In this document: in pieces, positions 61,491-61,632 of the stretch
How the letters are laid out: each line of letters begins with the position of its first letter
How positions within the stretch are numbered: the stretch's first letter is position 1
NCBI RefSeq assembly: GCF_019237615.1
Contig: NZ_JAFAGT010000107.1
Coordinates: 1 to 61,632, forward strand
Length of the DNA stretch: 61,632 nucleotides
Source: Roseateles sp.
Lineage (GTDB): Bacteria; Pseudomonadota; Gammaproteobacteria; Burkholderiales; Burkholderiaceae_C
Reading direction: 5' to 3'
Notes under the pieces: model-generated
Database searches by the model: none
What the model saw: only the letters and a program-made list of their open reading frames with translations
Told to the model about the DNA's origin: nothing
Translations under genes and position numbers: made by a program

Positions 61491-61632
61491 CCTGAAGTTC
61501 CTCGAGCCTCCGGCCGAGTTTCCCTGTTGATTCAAGCACTTGGCGGGAATCGGGGGTGCGGCTGCTGTCTACAACTTGATGTCTTGGACGAGTTGCAGGG
61601 CGCGGTGCTGGGTTGGGCTGGGCTGGGTGAGG
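61486..61632 (-). repeat. Right copy of 147-bp terminal inverted repeat
   Basis: Exact reverse complement of bases 1-147. It includes the final five bases of the response regulator gene, 83 bases of spacer and, on the minus strand, the 3' end of the same unidentified open frame as at the left (stop complement at 61569-61571). That a repeat begins precisely at a gene's last codon suggests an insertion or recombination boundary there. Confidence 0.97.

Noticed and set aside
1-61632. Linear plasmid or giant transposon bounded by terminal inverted repeats
   Set aside because: The interior is chromosomal core genes (argB, aroG, htpG, tldD, pilT, rsmI) and there is no replication or transposition gene; a repeat-limited contig explains it better.

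Overview
The window is GC-rich chromosomal DNA from a betaproteobacterium. Gene content and order (argB followed by a pyrimidine 5'-nucleotidase; rsmI divergent from yraN-diaA-BON lipoprotein; pilT-pilU beside yggS; a FadD-LivGHMKF-CoA ligase cluster) point to Burkholderiales, probably a Roseateles/Pelomonas/Rubrivivax-like member. That placement is inference from gene neighbourhoods, not from a marker search. No rRNA, tRNA, CRISPR array or complete insertion sequence was seen.

Layout. The first and last 147 bases are perfect inverted copies of each other, so both window ends lie in one repeated sequence. Inside the left copy is a decayed type I restriction (hsdR) remnant. Positions 931-12144 hold a seven-gene minus-strand operon in transcription order: TonB-dependent receptor, Dpp/Opp permease, a permease-ATPase fusion, a second ATPase, a family 5 binding protein, a CocE/NonD-type hydrolase and a LysR regulator. 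It reads as a self-contained route that takes a peptide-like substrate across both membranes and hydrolyses it in the cytosol. From 12.6 to 21.9 kb come exported proteins (DUF1439 lipoprotein, SGNH hydrolase, alkaline phosphatase, exported methyltransferase), an orphan cheZ, mtfA, an MFS transporter and two tiny lipoproteins. From 21.9 to 32.4 kb, mostly on the minus strand, lie a thiolase/wax ester synthase pair, the YlqF GTPase, a membrane-anchored cold-shock protein, a TonB C-terminal-domain protein, a chemoreceptor, two multiheme cytochromes c, a MocR regulator and yggS.

From 32.4 to 46.3 kb are pilT, pilU, a beta-hydroxyacid dehydrogenase, the yra cluster with a broken yraN, rsmI, tldD, a lipoprotein-like fumarylacetoacetase-family protein, aroG preceded by an aromatic-rich leader peptide and attenuator, and htpG behind a sigma-32-like promoter. 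From 46.3 to 56.3 kb a Crp/Fnr regulator diverges from an eight-gene operon that joins two acyl-CoA/aryl-CoA ligases to a complete branched-chain-type ABC importer, suggesting uptake and CoA activation of an organic acid. The right end carries a decayed gene, a cupin-dtd-CDF operon, a glycine-rich lipoprotein, argB, a HAD nucleotidase and a NarL-type response regulator that stops inside the terminal repeat.

The strongest candidates for something new are the receptor-importer-hydrolase operon at the left and the aroG attenuator. The terminal repeat, the yraN deletion, the lipoprotein FAH protein and the two-ligase Liv operon also deserve a second look.
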